Positions 45,825-55,978 of a DNA stretch of 64,000 nt are shown here, piece by piece (the first letter of the stretch is position 1; every line of letters begins with the position of its first letter). Both the position numbers and the translations under genes were made by a program. The stretch is from Planctomycetia bacterium (lineage in GTDB: Bacteria > Planctomycetota > Planctomycetia > Pirellulales > UBA1268). The notes under the pieces were generated by a model. That model was not told where the DNA came from. It saw nothing but the letters and a program-made list of their open reading frames with translations, and did not search any database. The stretch spans positions 1 to 64,000 of the forward strand of contig JAPLNR010000057.1 of NCBI GenBank assembly GCA_026401035.1, read 5' to 3'.

Positions 45825-47209
45825 CTATCCGAGCAGGGCGAGCGAGATTGCCGTGTAGAGCACGATGCCCACGGCGTCGACGATCGCCGACACGAAGGGG
45901 TTGCTCATCAGCGCGGGATCGAGACCGATCGACCGGAAGAGCAGCGGGAGCAGCGAGCCAACGAGCGTGCCCATCATCACGACCCCCATGATCGTGAGCG
46001 GGATGACGAGCGCCTCCACGGGCCCCGGGGCGTAGACGAGCGCCAGCAGGTAGCCGGGCATGGCCAACAGCGCGCCGAGCAGGAGCCCGAGCACGCACTC
46101 GCGTTTCAGAATCCGCGGCCAGTCGGAAAGCTTGCAGTCGCCGTTGGAGAGCGCGGTGATGATGAGCGTGGCCGACTGGTTGCCGGAGTTGCCGCCGCTG
46201 GCGATCACCAGCGGAATGAAGGCGATGAGCCAGGCATGCGTGATCGGCGAGCGGGCCATCACCATCGCCGTGATGGCCGCCGTCGCGAAGAGAATCGTGA
46301 GCCACACGCCGCGCTTCCAGGTCATCGAGACGAGCGCGGCCTCGAGGTAGCTCTCGCCCAGGGGGGCGATGGCGGCGATCCGCTGGGCGTCGTCGGTGGC
46401 GTCCTGCCGCACGGCATCGAGGACGTCGTCGTGGGTGACGATGCCGACCAGGCGGTTGTGCTCGTCCACGACCGGGATGGCGATGAAGTCGAAGCGGGCG
46501 AGCTTCTCCACCACCCGTTCGCGCGGTTCCTCGACCCGCACGCTGATCGGGTCGCGTTGCATCAGTTCCGAGACGAGGGCCGTGGGCTTGGCGAGAATCA
46601 GGTCGCGGAGCGACACGAATCCGACGAGCTTGCGTTCGGCATCGAGCACGTAGATGTAGTAGATCGACTCGCTGTTGGGGGCCTGCGTTCGCAGCCGGGT
46701 GACCGCCTCGCCGGCCGTGATGTCGGCCGGGAGCGAGGCATATTCCGTCGTCATCAGCGCCCCTGCCGAATCCTCGGGGCAGGAGAGGAGCATGCGGATG
46801 TCGTGCCGCTCCGCCTTCGCGACCAGCGGCAGGATCTCCTCGACGAGTTCCGGGCGAGTTCGCGCAGGAGGTCGTCGCGGTTGTCGGCCGCCATCCATTC
46901 GAGCAGGGGGCCGAGATGCTGGCGGTCGGCCGCCTTTACGAGCTCCACCTGCCGCGGCATCGGGTAATACGGGAAAATCTCCGCCTGCCGCCCGACCGGC
47001 ACGGTGTCGAGCAGCTGCCAGATCTCCCGGTCATCGAGCCCCTCGGAAAATTCCGCCACGGTGGCCGGATGCAATTCCTCGCCCACTTCACGGAGCCCGA
47101 TCGCATCGCCTTCGGCGAGCATCACGCGGAGCTCGGGGATCAGGAGGGGATTGGCGGTGACCATGGCGCGGACGACGGAGACGGGACGACTATACTGGTC
47201 GGTCGCCAC
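45825..47209 (-). pseudogene. mgtE: magnesium transporter MgtE with an apparent one-base frameshift
   Basis: MgtE channels import Mg2+ under control of N and CBS domains. The first frame (46754-47209, GTG start) gives the N domain up to NRDDLLRELAR; the second (45825-46898) continues with PELVEEILPLVAK, DSAGALMTTEYASL, two CBS domains and five membrane helices including ASGGNSGNQSATL and PFVSAIVDAVGI. The join is at about 46848-46855; one extra G in the CCGG run would restore a 461-residue protein of normal length. Both parts are otherwise intact, so a sequencing error, a fresh mutation or programmed shifting are all possible. The start codon is uncertain (ATG at 47164 is an alternative). Confidence 0.8.
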
Positions 47210-47254
47210 GAGCGCTGGCGGTGCGGCGGGAGATCGACAAGCGGTCAGTATGCC

Positions 47255-48646
47255 ATGAATGCATCCAGAGTCGAATGCGGATCGACGCGGTGGTGGCGAC
47301 AGGCAGCCCTTCTGCTGGCGTCATTTGTGCCGCTGACCGCCCCCGGCGCCGAGGCGGCGGATGCCGCGCGGGGCAGGGAGCTGCTGCTTACGAAGCCGTA
47401 TCTCCCCGCCGACTTCGATCAGGACGTCTTCGATCAGCTCTGGACGTTGTGGCCGGAGCCGCTCCGCAACCGGGCGGAAAAAGCGCCGGTGGAGGAGCGG
47501 CGGCGCATGGCGATGGAGCGGTATGGCCTCACGCCCCATCCGGACGAGCCCTCGCGACCGCTGCAATACGTGGTGGGCAGGGACGGTCTCTGGACGATGA
47601 ACTGCCTGGCCTGCCACCAAGGGCAGGTCGACGGACGCGTGATTCCGGGCCTGCCCAACTCCAACTACGCCCTCGAGACGCTCACCGAGGAGGTTCGGCT
47701 GGTGAAGGTGAAGCAGCGGAAGCCGTTCGGACACATGGATCTGGGCTCGCTCCTGCTGCCACTGGGCACGACCAACGGCACCACCAATGCGGTGATTTTT
47801 GGCGTGGCGCTCATGCGGCATCGTGACCAAGACCTGAACATCATCCAGCGGCCGCCCCGGTTCGATCTCGTCCATCACGACATGGACGCACCCGCCTGGT
47901 GGCATGCCCGGAAGAAGACGGGCATCTACGCCGACGGCTTCGCACCGAAGGGGCATCGGATGCTGATGCAGTTTCTACTCGTCAAGGAAAACGGCCCCGG
48001 AAAGTTCGCCGACTGGGAGGACGACTTTCGCGACATCGGGGCCTGGATCGATTCGCTCGAGTCGCCGCCGTGGCCGTGGGGGAGCGACGCGGGGCTGGCG
48101 GAGCAGGGCCGGGAGGTGTTTGCCACGCACTGCGCCTCCTGCCATGGATCATACGGCCCCGACGCGAGCTACCCGGAAAAGGTCGTCGCGATCGAGGAGA
48201 TCGGCACCGACCGCGTGCGGTTCGACTCGCTCACGACCAAGGATCGCAGTGATCTCAACGAGAGCTGGTTCGGACACCGCGGCCAGGATGCCGAGCGGCT
48301 GCGAAACCGGGAGCCGCCCACCGGCTACATCGCCCCGCCGCTCGACGGCCTCTGGGCCACCGCACCCTACTTCCACAACGGCTCTGTTCCCACGCTCTGG
48401 CACCTGCTGCATCCGGCGCAGCGTCCTGCGGTCTGGCAGCGCGCGCCAACGGGCTACGACCGGAGCCGCGCCGGCCTCGAGATCGAGGAACTTGCCGCCA
48501 TGCCGCCGGGCAAGCTCACGTCCGCCGAACGCCGCACCTGGTTCGACACCTCGAAGCCCGGCAAGTCAGCCGCCGGCCACGACTTTCCCGACGCGCTCGA
48601 CGAGGATGAAAAAACCGCCCTGCTTGAATACTTGAAGACGCTGTAG
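47255..48646 (+). CDS. secreted di-haem cytochrome c (RoxA/peroxidase-like)
   Basis: A 463-residue protein with a signal peptide (WWRQAALLLASFVPLTAPGAEA) and two CXXCH haem motifs, CLACH (about 125-129) and CASCH (about 301-305). The C-terminal APPLDGLWATAPYFHNGSVPTLWHLL is a signature of di-haem oxygenase/peroxidase-like cytochromes related to RoxA, but substrate and reaction cannot be named. A periplasmic redox role is likely. No close ribosome binding site is seen for the ATG at 47255. It is divergent from mgtE with 45 bases between. Confidence 0.8.
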   Translation: MNASRVECGSTRWWRQAALLLASFVPLTAPGAEAADAARGRELLLTKPYLPADFDQDVFDQLWTLWPEPLRNRAEKAPVEERRRMAMERYGLTPHPDEPSRPLQYVVGRDGLWTMNCLACHQGQVDGRVIPGLPNSNYALETLTEEVRLVKVKQRKPFGHMDLGSLLLPLGTTNGTTNAVIFGVALMRHRDQDLNIIQRPPRFDLVHHDMDAPAWWHARKKTGIYADGFAPKGHRMLMQFLLVKENGPGKFADWEDDFRDIGAWIDSLESPPWPWGSDAGLAEQGREVFATHCASCHGSYGPDASYPEKVVAIEEIGTDRVRFDSLTTKDRSDLNESWFGHRGQDAERLRNREPPTGYIAPPLDGLWATAPYFHNGSVPTLWHLLHPAQRPAVWQRAPTGYDRSRAGLEIEELAAMPPGKLTSAERRTWFDTSKPGKSAAGHDFPDALDEDEKTALLEYLKTL

Positions 48647-48655
48647 TGATCCAAA

Positions 48656-48800
48656 CCCGATGCTGAGGAGCCGGGATCGGCGGAAGCTTGAGGAGCATTG
48701 GAGTTTTCGCTCGTTCAAGGTCAGCGCTGCCGCGCGGCCCCGGTGCGAAAAATCCACGCGACGAGACTTCTGCCGTCCTGGCGACCAATGCGGCCAGGAA
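48656..48800 (+). repeat. R1 repeat, copy G
   Basis: A full-length R1 copy ten bases after the di-haem cytochrome stop and upstream of thiC. Arms GCCGGGATCGGCGGAAG and CTTCTGCCGTCCTGGC pair with one G-T. No thiamine riboswitch elements (CTGAGA, ACCTGA) are present between here and thiC. Confidence 0.8.
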
Positions 48801-48860
48801 GCACATGCTGCGCGCATCGCGTTTCCATCTGTTAATCTATTCAGCCACCTGGTTCTGTAG

Positions 48861-50674
<1,814 letters not shown>

Positions 50675-50703
50675 GGGGGCCTCGGCGGGCTCTTTTCGGC
50701 GTG

Positions 50704-52302
50704 TTATTTTCTGGCCCAGCCAGTGCCGTCGGGGCGGTCTTCGAGCACGACGCCGGCTTCGGTGAGCTTGTTTCTCACGAGGTCGGCCGTCGCGAAATCC
50801 TTGCCGGACCGGGCCCGGGCGCGAATCTCGATGATCAGTTCCATCAGTGTGCCCACGAGCGCCTCGTCGGCGCCGCCGGCCTTGGCCTGCGGCGCTTTCA
50901 GAAACAGGCCCAGCGTGCCGGTGAGTTCCCGGAGCACGAGCAGCATCGCGTCGAGCGTCGCGAGTTCCGCGGCGGGCTTCTTGGCCTCGAGCGCGTGCTG
51001 ATCGATGAACTTGTTGGCGACACGAACGAAGTCAAAGAGCGTCGCCATGCCGATCGCCGTGTTGAAGTCATCGTCCATCGCGGCCAGGAATTTTTCCCGC
51101 AGGGCTTTGACTTCGTCGCCGGCGGCTTCGACCGCCGCATCGCCCGCGCGGCGGTTGCGGCAGGGCAGGGGGTAGAAGGACTTCCCCGTGATCCGCTCGT
51201 AGCGGGCAAAGAGCCGCTCGAAGGCCTCCATCGCCCGGGCGCTCTCGCCCAGCGGCTCTTCGCCGAAGTGGATCGGGCTGCGGTAGTGCGTCGAGACGAG
51301 CAGCACGCGGATCACCTCGGGCCGGTGCCGGGCGAGGAGGTTCTTGAACGGCTCCGCGCCGGTCGACTTCGAGATCTTCGTGGCGGCTTGCGCGGCCGCG
51401 TCGTCTGCGGTCGACTCGGCTTCACCGGCACCGCGCGGCCGCCCGCCCACCTTGCCGGCGGCGCCGGCCGCCTGCATGAGTCCGTTGTGCATCCAGAACG
51501 TCGCCATCGGGCAGTCGTGGAGCGACTCGCTCTGCGCGATCTCGTTCTCATGGTGGGGGAAGACGAGGTCGAGGCCGCCGCCGTGAATGTCGAAATGGGG
51601 CCCGAGGATCGCCTGGCACATCGCGGAGCACTCGATATGCCAGCCCGGCCGGCCCGGCCCCCAGGGGCTTTCCCACGACGGCTCCCCCGCCTTCGCCTTC
51701 TTCCAGAGGGCGAAGTCGGCGGCGGACCGCTTCCGTTCGGCGGTCGAGCCGCCCTCGCCCTGCGTGCTGTCGATGGAGCGGTTGGTGAGCTTGCCGTAGT
51801 CGGGATCTCGAGTGACGTCGAAGTAGACGTCGCCATCGCTCGCATAGGCGCAGCCCTTGGCGATCAGCCCCTCGATGAAGGTGATGATCGTGCCGATGTG
51901 TTCAGTGGCCTTCGGCATCACGTCGATGCCCGTGACCCCGAGGCAGGCGAGGTTTTCGAGATAGTCGGTGGTCATCTCCGCGGCGAGCTTCGCCATCGTC
52001 GTGCCGCGGGCGGTGCTCTCGGCGATGATCTTGTCGTCGACGTCGGTGATGTTCACGACCCACGTCACCTGCCAGCCGGAGTATTCGAGGTAGCGCTTCA
52101 CGGTGTCGAAGATCACCGGGCCCACCATGTGGCCGATGTGGCTCGGCTTGTAGACCGTCGGACCGCAGAGATACATGCCGACCCGGCCCGGCTGCACCGT
52201 GACCAGCGCCGCCTTCCTCTTCGTCAGGGTGCTGTAGATCTCGATCTTCGGCAGCGGGCCGGCCGCGCCTCCCGCCGTCTGACTTGCTGCCGCCGTTGCC
52301 AT
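50704..52302 (-). CDS. cysS: cysteine--tRNA ligase
   Basis: Charges tRNA-Cys. The 532-residue class I synthetase has YLCGPTVYKPSHIGHM (zinc Cys and HIGH motif), WVVNITDVDDKI, GRPGWHIECSAMC, GGGLDLVFPHHENEIAQ (zinc His/Glu). Two oddities: about 28 low-complexity residues (GGRPRGAGEAESTADDAAAQ) are inserted before the catalytic loop, and that loop reads KISKS instead of KMSKS. The ATG at 52302 is used because an in-frame TTG further up overlaps ispF. It is probably cotranscribed behind ispF. Confidence 0.95.
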   Translation of the reverse strand: MATAAASQTAGGAAGPLPKIEIYSTLTKRKAALVTVQPGRVGMYLCGPTVYKPSHIGHMVGPVIFDTVKRYLEYSGWQVTWVVNITDVDDKIIAESTARGTTMAKLAAEMTTDYLENLACLGVTGIDVMPKATEHIGTIITFIEGLIAKGCAYASDGDVYFDVTRDPDYGKLTNRSIDSTQGEGGSTAERKRSAADFALWKKAKAGEPSWESPWGPGRPGWHIECSAMCQAILGPHFDIHGGGLDLVFPHHENEIAQSESLHDCPMATFWMHNGLMQAAGAAGKVGGRPRGAGEAESTADDAAAQAATKISKSTGAEPFKNLLARHRPEVIRVLLVSTHYRSPIHFGEEPLGESARAMEAFERLFARYERITGKSFYPLPCRNRRAGDAAVEAAGDEVKALREKFLAAMDDDFNTAIGMATLFDFVRVANKFIDQHALEAKKPAAELATLDAMLLVLRELTGTLGLFLKAPQAKAGGADEALVGTLMELIIEIRARARSGKDFATADLVRNKLTEAGVVLEDRPDGTGWARK

Positions 52303-52333
52303 GTCGACTTTTGTCTCCACTCGTCTGGTTCGT

Positions 52334-52813
52334 TCAACCGTTTCGTTCAATCAACGCCACGCACTCGGCCGCGATCGCCTCTTCCCTGCCGATGGGGCCG
52401 ACGCCCTCACCGGTCTTGGCCTTGAGCCAGACCGCCTCGGTGCCGACGCCGAGAATTCCGGCGATCCGCTCACGGATCAGTTGCCTGTGCGGAAGGATTT
52501 TGGGCCGCTGGGCGAAAATCACGCAATCCAGATTTACGATCCGCCAGCCGGCGGCGAGCACCCGCCCAAGCGCCGCCTGGAGCATGCCCGCCGAGTCACG
52601 CCCCTTGTTGGCGGGGTCGGTGTCGGGAAAAAGCTCGCCGATGTCGCCGAGCGCCGCGGCGCCGAGCAGGGCGTCGGTGATCGCATGCAGGAGCACGTCG
52701 GCATCGCTGTGGCCGAGCGCCTGCCGGTCGTGCGGGATGGCGATGCCACCGAGCATGAGCCCGGCGCCGGGGCCGAGCCGGTGCGTGTCGTGTCCAAGGC
52801 CGATCCGAAACAT
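52334..52813 (-). CDS. ispF: 2-C-methyl-D-erythritol 2,4-cyclodiphosphate synthase
   Basis: Cyclises the diphosphate in the MEP route to isoprenoids. The 159-residue trimeric zinc enzyme shows RIGLGHDTHRLGPG and LGHSDADVLLHAITDALLGAAALGDIG (zinc ligands), FPDTDP, and KAKTGEGVGPIGR at the C-terminus. It is 31 bases upstream of cysS and 50 bases from the divergent ABC transporter ATPase gene. Isoprenoids from this route would feed the menaquinone tail. Confidence 0.97.
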   Translation of the reverse strand: MFRIGLGHDTHRLGPGAGLMLGGIAIPHDRQALGHSDADVLLHAITDALLGAAALGDIGELFPDTDPANKGRDSAGMLQAALGRVLAAGWRIVNLDCVIFAQRPKILPHRQLIRERIAGILGVGTEAVWLKAKTGEGVGPIGREEAIAAECVALIERNG

Positions 52814-52863
52814 ACCGCTTGAGTCTCCGTTAAGCCGGTGTCGTTTTCCCCTATACTCGCCGC

Positions 52864-53901
52864 ATGCACAACTCCAGTGGCAGCGAGTCAGCCCCCGCCC
52901 CCACGATCACCGTCGCGAATCTTGCCAAGGACTACCGCGTCTACGACAAGCCCGAGGGGCTCCGGGCGAGCATCACGAGCCTCTTTCATCGGCCGAGCCG
53001 GCTGGTCGAGGCCCTGCGGGGCGTAAGCCTCTCGGTGGCGCGGGGCGAATTCGTGGCCCTGCTGGGCCCCAACGGCGCGGGCAAGACGACGTTTCTGAAG
53101 CTTCTGTCGGGCATCATCACGCCGAGCCGGGGCACCGCTCACGTGCTCGGTTACGTGCCCTGGGAGCGGGCCAACGACTTCCGCCGCCGGTTCGCCCTCG
53201 TGATGGGGCAGCGAAATCAACTCTGGTGGGACCTGCCCGCTGCGGAGAGCTTCCGCCTGCACAAGGAGATCTACCGCATCGACACGCCGCGGTTCGAGCG
53301 CACCCGCGACGAATTGGTCGATCTGCTCGGCGTGCGGAAGCTGATCCTGCAGCCGGTCCGCGAACTCTCGCTGGGCGAACGGATGAAGCTCGAGCTCGTG
53401 GCGGCGCTCTTGCACGAGCCGGAGGTGCTGTTTCTCGACGAACCGACGATCGGCCTCGACGTTGTCGCCCAGCACACGCTCCACACCTTTCTCTCGCACA
53501 TCCAGGCCGAGCGGCAGATGACGGTCATTCTCACGACGCACTACATGAAGGACGTCGCCGCCCTCTGCAAACGTGCCGTCGTCATCACCGGCGGCAGCAT
53601 TCTGTACGACGGCTCGCTCGAACAGATCGTCGACCGCTTCACGACCCACAAGGTCGTCACGCTCGATCTGGAGGGCACGCCCGAACCGTCGCAGATGGAT
53701 CGCTTCGGCTTTCCCTACGAGATCCGGGGGCCGCAGGTGAAGCTGCGGATCGACCGCCAGCGGATCGCCGACGTGCTGCCGGAGATTCTGCGGAGCCAGC
53801 AGATCCGCGACGTCTCGGTGGAGGACGTGCCGCTGGAGGAGATCGTGGCCGAACTCTTCCGCGTCGGGGCCGACAGGCAGGCCGCGGAGGTGCGGCCGTG
53901 A
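52864..53901 (+). CDS. ABC exporter ATPase subunit
   Basis: Powers an exporter of the type with two separate permeases (COG4586/4587/3694-like). The 345-residue protein has Walker A GPNGAGKTTFLKLL, signature LSLGERMKLELV, Walker B VLFLDEPTIGLD, and switch His in TTHYMKD. The C-terminal extension (about 250-345) is typical of this group. The substrate is unknown. Its stop overlaps the GTG start of the first permease. Confidence 0.93.
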   Translation: MHNSSGSESAPAPTITVANLAKDYRVYDKPEGLRASITSLFHRPSRLVEALRGVSLSVARGEFVALLGPNGAGKTTFLKLLSGIITPSRGTAHVLGYVPWERANDFRRRFALVMGQRNQLWWDLPAAESFRLHKEIYRIDTPRFERTRDELVDLLGVRKLILQPVRELSLGERMKLELVAALLHEPEVLFLDEPTIGLDVVAQHTLHTFLSHIQAERQMTVILTTHYMKDVAALCKRAVVITGGSILYDGSLEQIVDRFTTHKVVTLDLEGTPEPSQMDRFGFPYEIRGPQVKLRIDRQRIADVLPEILRSQQIRDVSVEDVPLEEIVAELFRVGADRQAAEVRP

Positions 53902-54770
53902 GCCATTCCCCGCCCACCCCGCGGCGTGATCCGTTTGCCGGCCTGCGCACGTGGTTCACGATGCTGGTGATCTCGCTCGAGGAACGACTCGCCTATCGCG
54001 GCGACTTCATCCTCGGCACGCTGATGCGGTTCCTGCCGATCGTGACGCAGGTGTTTCTGTGGACGGCGGTCTTCGCCGCCACCAGCCGCTCCGACATCGC
54101 CGGCTACTCCCGCACCGACATCGTCGCCTACTACCTGCTCACGATGGTCACGCGGGCCTTTTCCAGCATGCCCGGCCTCGCCGGGGGCATCGCCCGCAGC
54201 ATCCGCGACGGTTCGGTCAAGAAATACCTCGTGCAGCCGGTCGACTACGTCTCGTTCCTGCTCGCCGCGCGGATCGCCCACAAGCTCGTCTACTACGCCG
54301 TCGCCCTGCTTCCCTTTGCGGGCGTGTTTTATATCTGCCGCGGCTATTTTCCGCCGCTACCCGACGCCGTCACGATCGCGGCCTTCGTCGCCGCGCTCGG
54401 CATGTCGTTCCTGCTCGGCTTCTTCATGGAGGCCACGCTCGGGATGCTCGGCTTCTGGTTCCTCGAGGTGTCGAGCATCATCTTCGCCTACATGCTCGTG
54501 CAGTATCTGCTCTCGGGCCACATGTTTCCGCTCGATATGCTCTCCGGCATCCAGACCGGCATCACGGGAGTCAGCGTGGCCGATCTCGTCCGCTGGTTAC
54601 CGTTTGAATACACCGCCTACTTTCCGGCGGCGGTCTGGCTCGGGAAGGTGCGGGGCGCCGAGCTCGTGCGGTCGCTCGCGATCGAGGCCGGCTGGGTCGT
54701 CGCCATGGCTGTCGCCTGCCGGATCGTCTGGCGGCGGGGCACGCGGCGGTACAGCGCATTTGGAGGGTGA
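53898..54770 (+). CDS. ABC exporter permease 1
   Basis: A 290-residue membrane protein with about six helices, including FLPIVTQVFLWTAVFAA, AFVAALGMSFLLGFFMEA and VVAMAVACRIVW. It has SRTDIVAYYLLTMVTRAFSSMPG, which fits the uncharacterised ABC-2 permease group paired with this ATPase type. The GTG at 53898 has GGAGG seven bases upstream and overlaps the ATPase stop, so it is preferred to later starts. Confidence 0.9.
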   Translation: MSHSPPTPRRDPFAGLRTWFTMLVISLEERLAYRGDFILGTLMRFLPIVTQVFLWTAVFAATSRSDIAGYSRTDIVAYYLLTMVTRAFSSMPGLAGGIARSIRDGSVKKYLVQPVDYVSFLLAARIAHKLVYYAVALLPFAGVFYICRGYFPPLPDAVTIAAFVAALGMSFLLGFFMEATLGMLGFWFLEVSSIIFAYMLVQYLLSGHMFPLDMLSGIQTGITGVSVADLVRWLPFEYTAYFPAAVWLGKVRGAELVRSLAIEAGWVVAMAVACRIVWRRGTRRYSAFGG

Positions 54771-54826
54771 GGATGGCCCGACGGAAATACGACGTATGTC
54801 CGCATTGTTCGCCGTTTGCTCGTAAG

Positions 54827-54954
54827 GGGCTGCCCATGCCCTGGGAGCCGGGCTTGGCGGCAAGCGAAGCCATGGATGGCGAAGCGCGGCCGGCATGCAG
54901 TGAGCGGAGGCCAGGATGGCCGCAGCGAACGTCCGGCGACAGGGCATGGGCAGC
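54827..54954 (+). repeat. R2 repeat, copy a
   Basis: GCTGCCCATGCCCTG (54829-54843) and CAGGGCATGGGCAGC (54940-54954) are perfect 15-base inverted ends. Inside are two hairpins, GCC-ATGGAT-GGC (54869-54880) and GGCC-AGGAT-GGCC (54909-54921). It separates the two permease genes of one exporter. Confidence 0.8.
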
Positions 54955-54988
54955 ACCGAACCGTGGCGAACTTTCCGCTTCGCCGCTT

Positions 54989-55018
54989 CGCCGGCGGGGC
55001 TCATGCTCGCCGCCGGCG
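54989..55018. repeat. 9-base stem hairpin between the permease genes
   Basis: CGCCGGCGG and CCGCCGGCG are perfectly complementary across a 12-base loop. Downstream, ACCGG...CCGGT followed by TTTTC (55099-55119) is another weak, terminator-like hairpin. The rest of the gap shows no gene. Confidence 0.5.
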
Positions 55019-55130
55019 GATTTTGACGTCGCGTGCTCCTTAGACGTGGTGCGTCAACTCTTCCAGTCAAAATTCACCGACGTCTGCGCGTGCCCCCGAC
55101 CGGCTCCGCTCCCGGTTTTCGCTTTGAGGT

Positions 55131-55146
55131 GCGGCCGAAAGGCCGC
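55131..55146 (+). promoter_or_regulatory. GAAA-tetraloop hairpin just before permease 2
   Basis: GCGGCC-GAAA-GGCCGC, a perfect 6-base stem with a stable GNRA-type tetraloop, ends 13 bases before the ATG of the second permease. Its position fits a translational control element or an mRNA 5' end stabiliser; this is inference. Confidence 0.45.
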
Positions 55147-55159
55147 GTGAGTTGCTGAC

Positions 55160-55978
55160 ATGAACCGCTACCTCTCGATCTTCGCGACCTTCGCGCGGGC
55201 GTGCCTCGTGCGCGACATGACATTTCGGGCGAATTTCCTGCTCGAGTGCGTCACGAGCATGGGCTGGATGTCGATGAATCTGGCGTTCTACCTGCTCATC
55301 TTCACGTTCACGCCGGAGATCGGCCGCGACACGGGCTGGACCCGCGAGCCGTTCTTCGCCTTCGTGGCGACCGGCCTGATCATCAATTCGATCGTGCAGG
55401 CGCTCTTCATGCCGAGCGCGGAAGAACTCACGGAGATGGTCCGCACCGGCGGCCTCGACGGCGTGCTCGTGCAGCCGCTCGACCCGCAGTTCCTGCTGTC
55501 GATGCACCGGATCGACTTCTCGTCGTTTGCCAACGGCCTCGTCGGTGTCGGACTGCTCGGCTGGGCGCTGGGTCGCATGGCGCACGTGCCGTCGCCGGTT
55601 GCCTGGCTCCTCTATCCGCTGCTGATCCTCTGCGGGGTGGCGATTCTCTACAGCCTGATCATCATGCTTGCCGCCGCCACGATCCTCCTCGGCCGCAACC
55701 AGAGCCTCTATGACTTCTGGTTCTATCTCACGAACTTCTCCCGCTACCCCGCCGAGATCTATGCCGGCCCCTGGGGCGGACCGATCCGCATGCTCTGCAC
55801 GTTTGTGATCCCGATCCTGCTCGTGGTGAACGTGCCCGCCCGTGCGATCTCCCAGCCGCTCACCGGACAGGCCTGGGGAATGATCGCGGCGGCGCTGATC
55901 GCCGCCGTTGTCGCGCTCGTCGTGTCGCGAATCGTTTTCCAGGCGGCGATCATGCGGTACAGGAGTGCCTCCAGTTGA
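55160..55978 (+). CDS. ABC exporter permease 2
   Basis: A 272-residue membrane protein with about six helices, starting MNRYLSIFATFARACLVRDMTFRANFLLE and containing LVQPLDPQFLLSMHR and SRYPAEIYAGPWGGPIRMLCTFVIPI, which match the partner permease family (COG3694-like). It completes the exporter with the ATPase and permease 1. It lies 389 bases after permease 1, separated by an R2 element, which is unusual for this conserved gene order. Confidence 0.9.
   Translation: MNRYLSIFATFARACLVRDMTFRANFLLECVTSMGWMSMNLAFYLLIFTFTPEIGRDTGWTREPFFAFVATGLIINSIVQALFMPSAEELTEMVRTGGLDGVLVQPLDPQFLLSMHRIDFSSFANGLVGVGLLGWALGRMAHVPSPVAWLLYPLLILCGVAILYSLIIMLAAATILLGRNQSLYDFWFYLTNFSRYPAEIYAGPWGGPIRMLCTFVIPILLVVNVPARAISQPLTGQAWGMIAAALIAAVVALVVSRIVFQAAIMRYRSASS

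Noticed and set aside
46754-47209. Separate small gene upstream of mgtE
   Set aside because: Its sequence is the MgtE N domain and joins the next frame without gap, so it is one gene with a frameshift rather than two genes.
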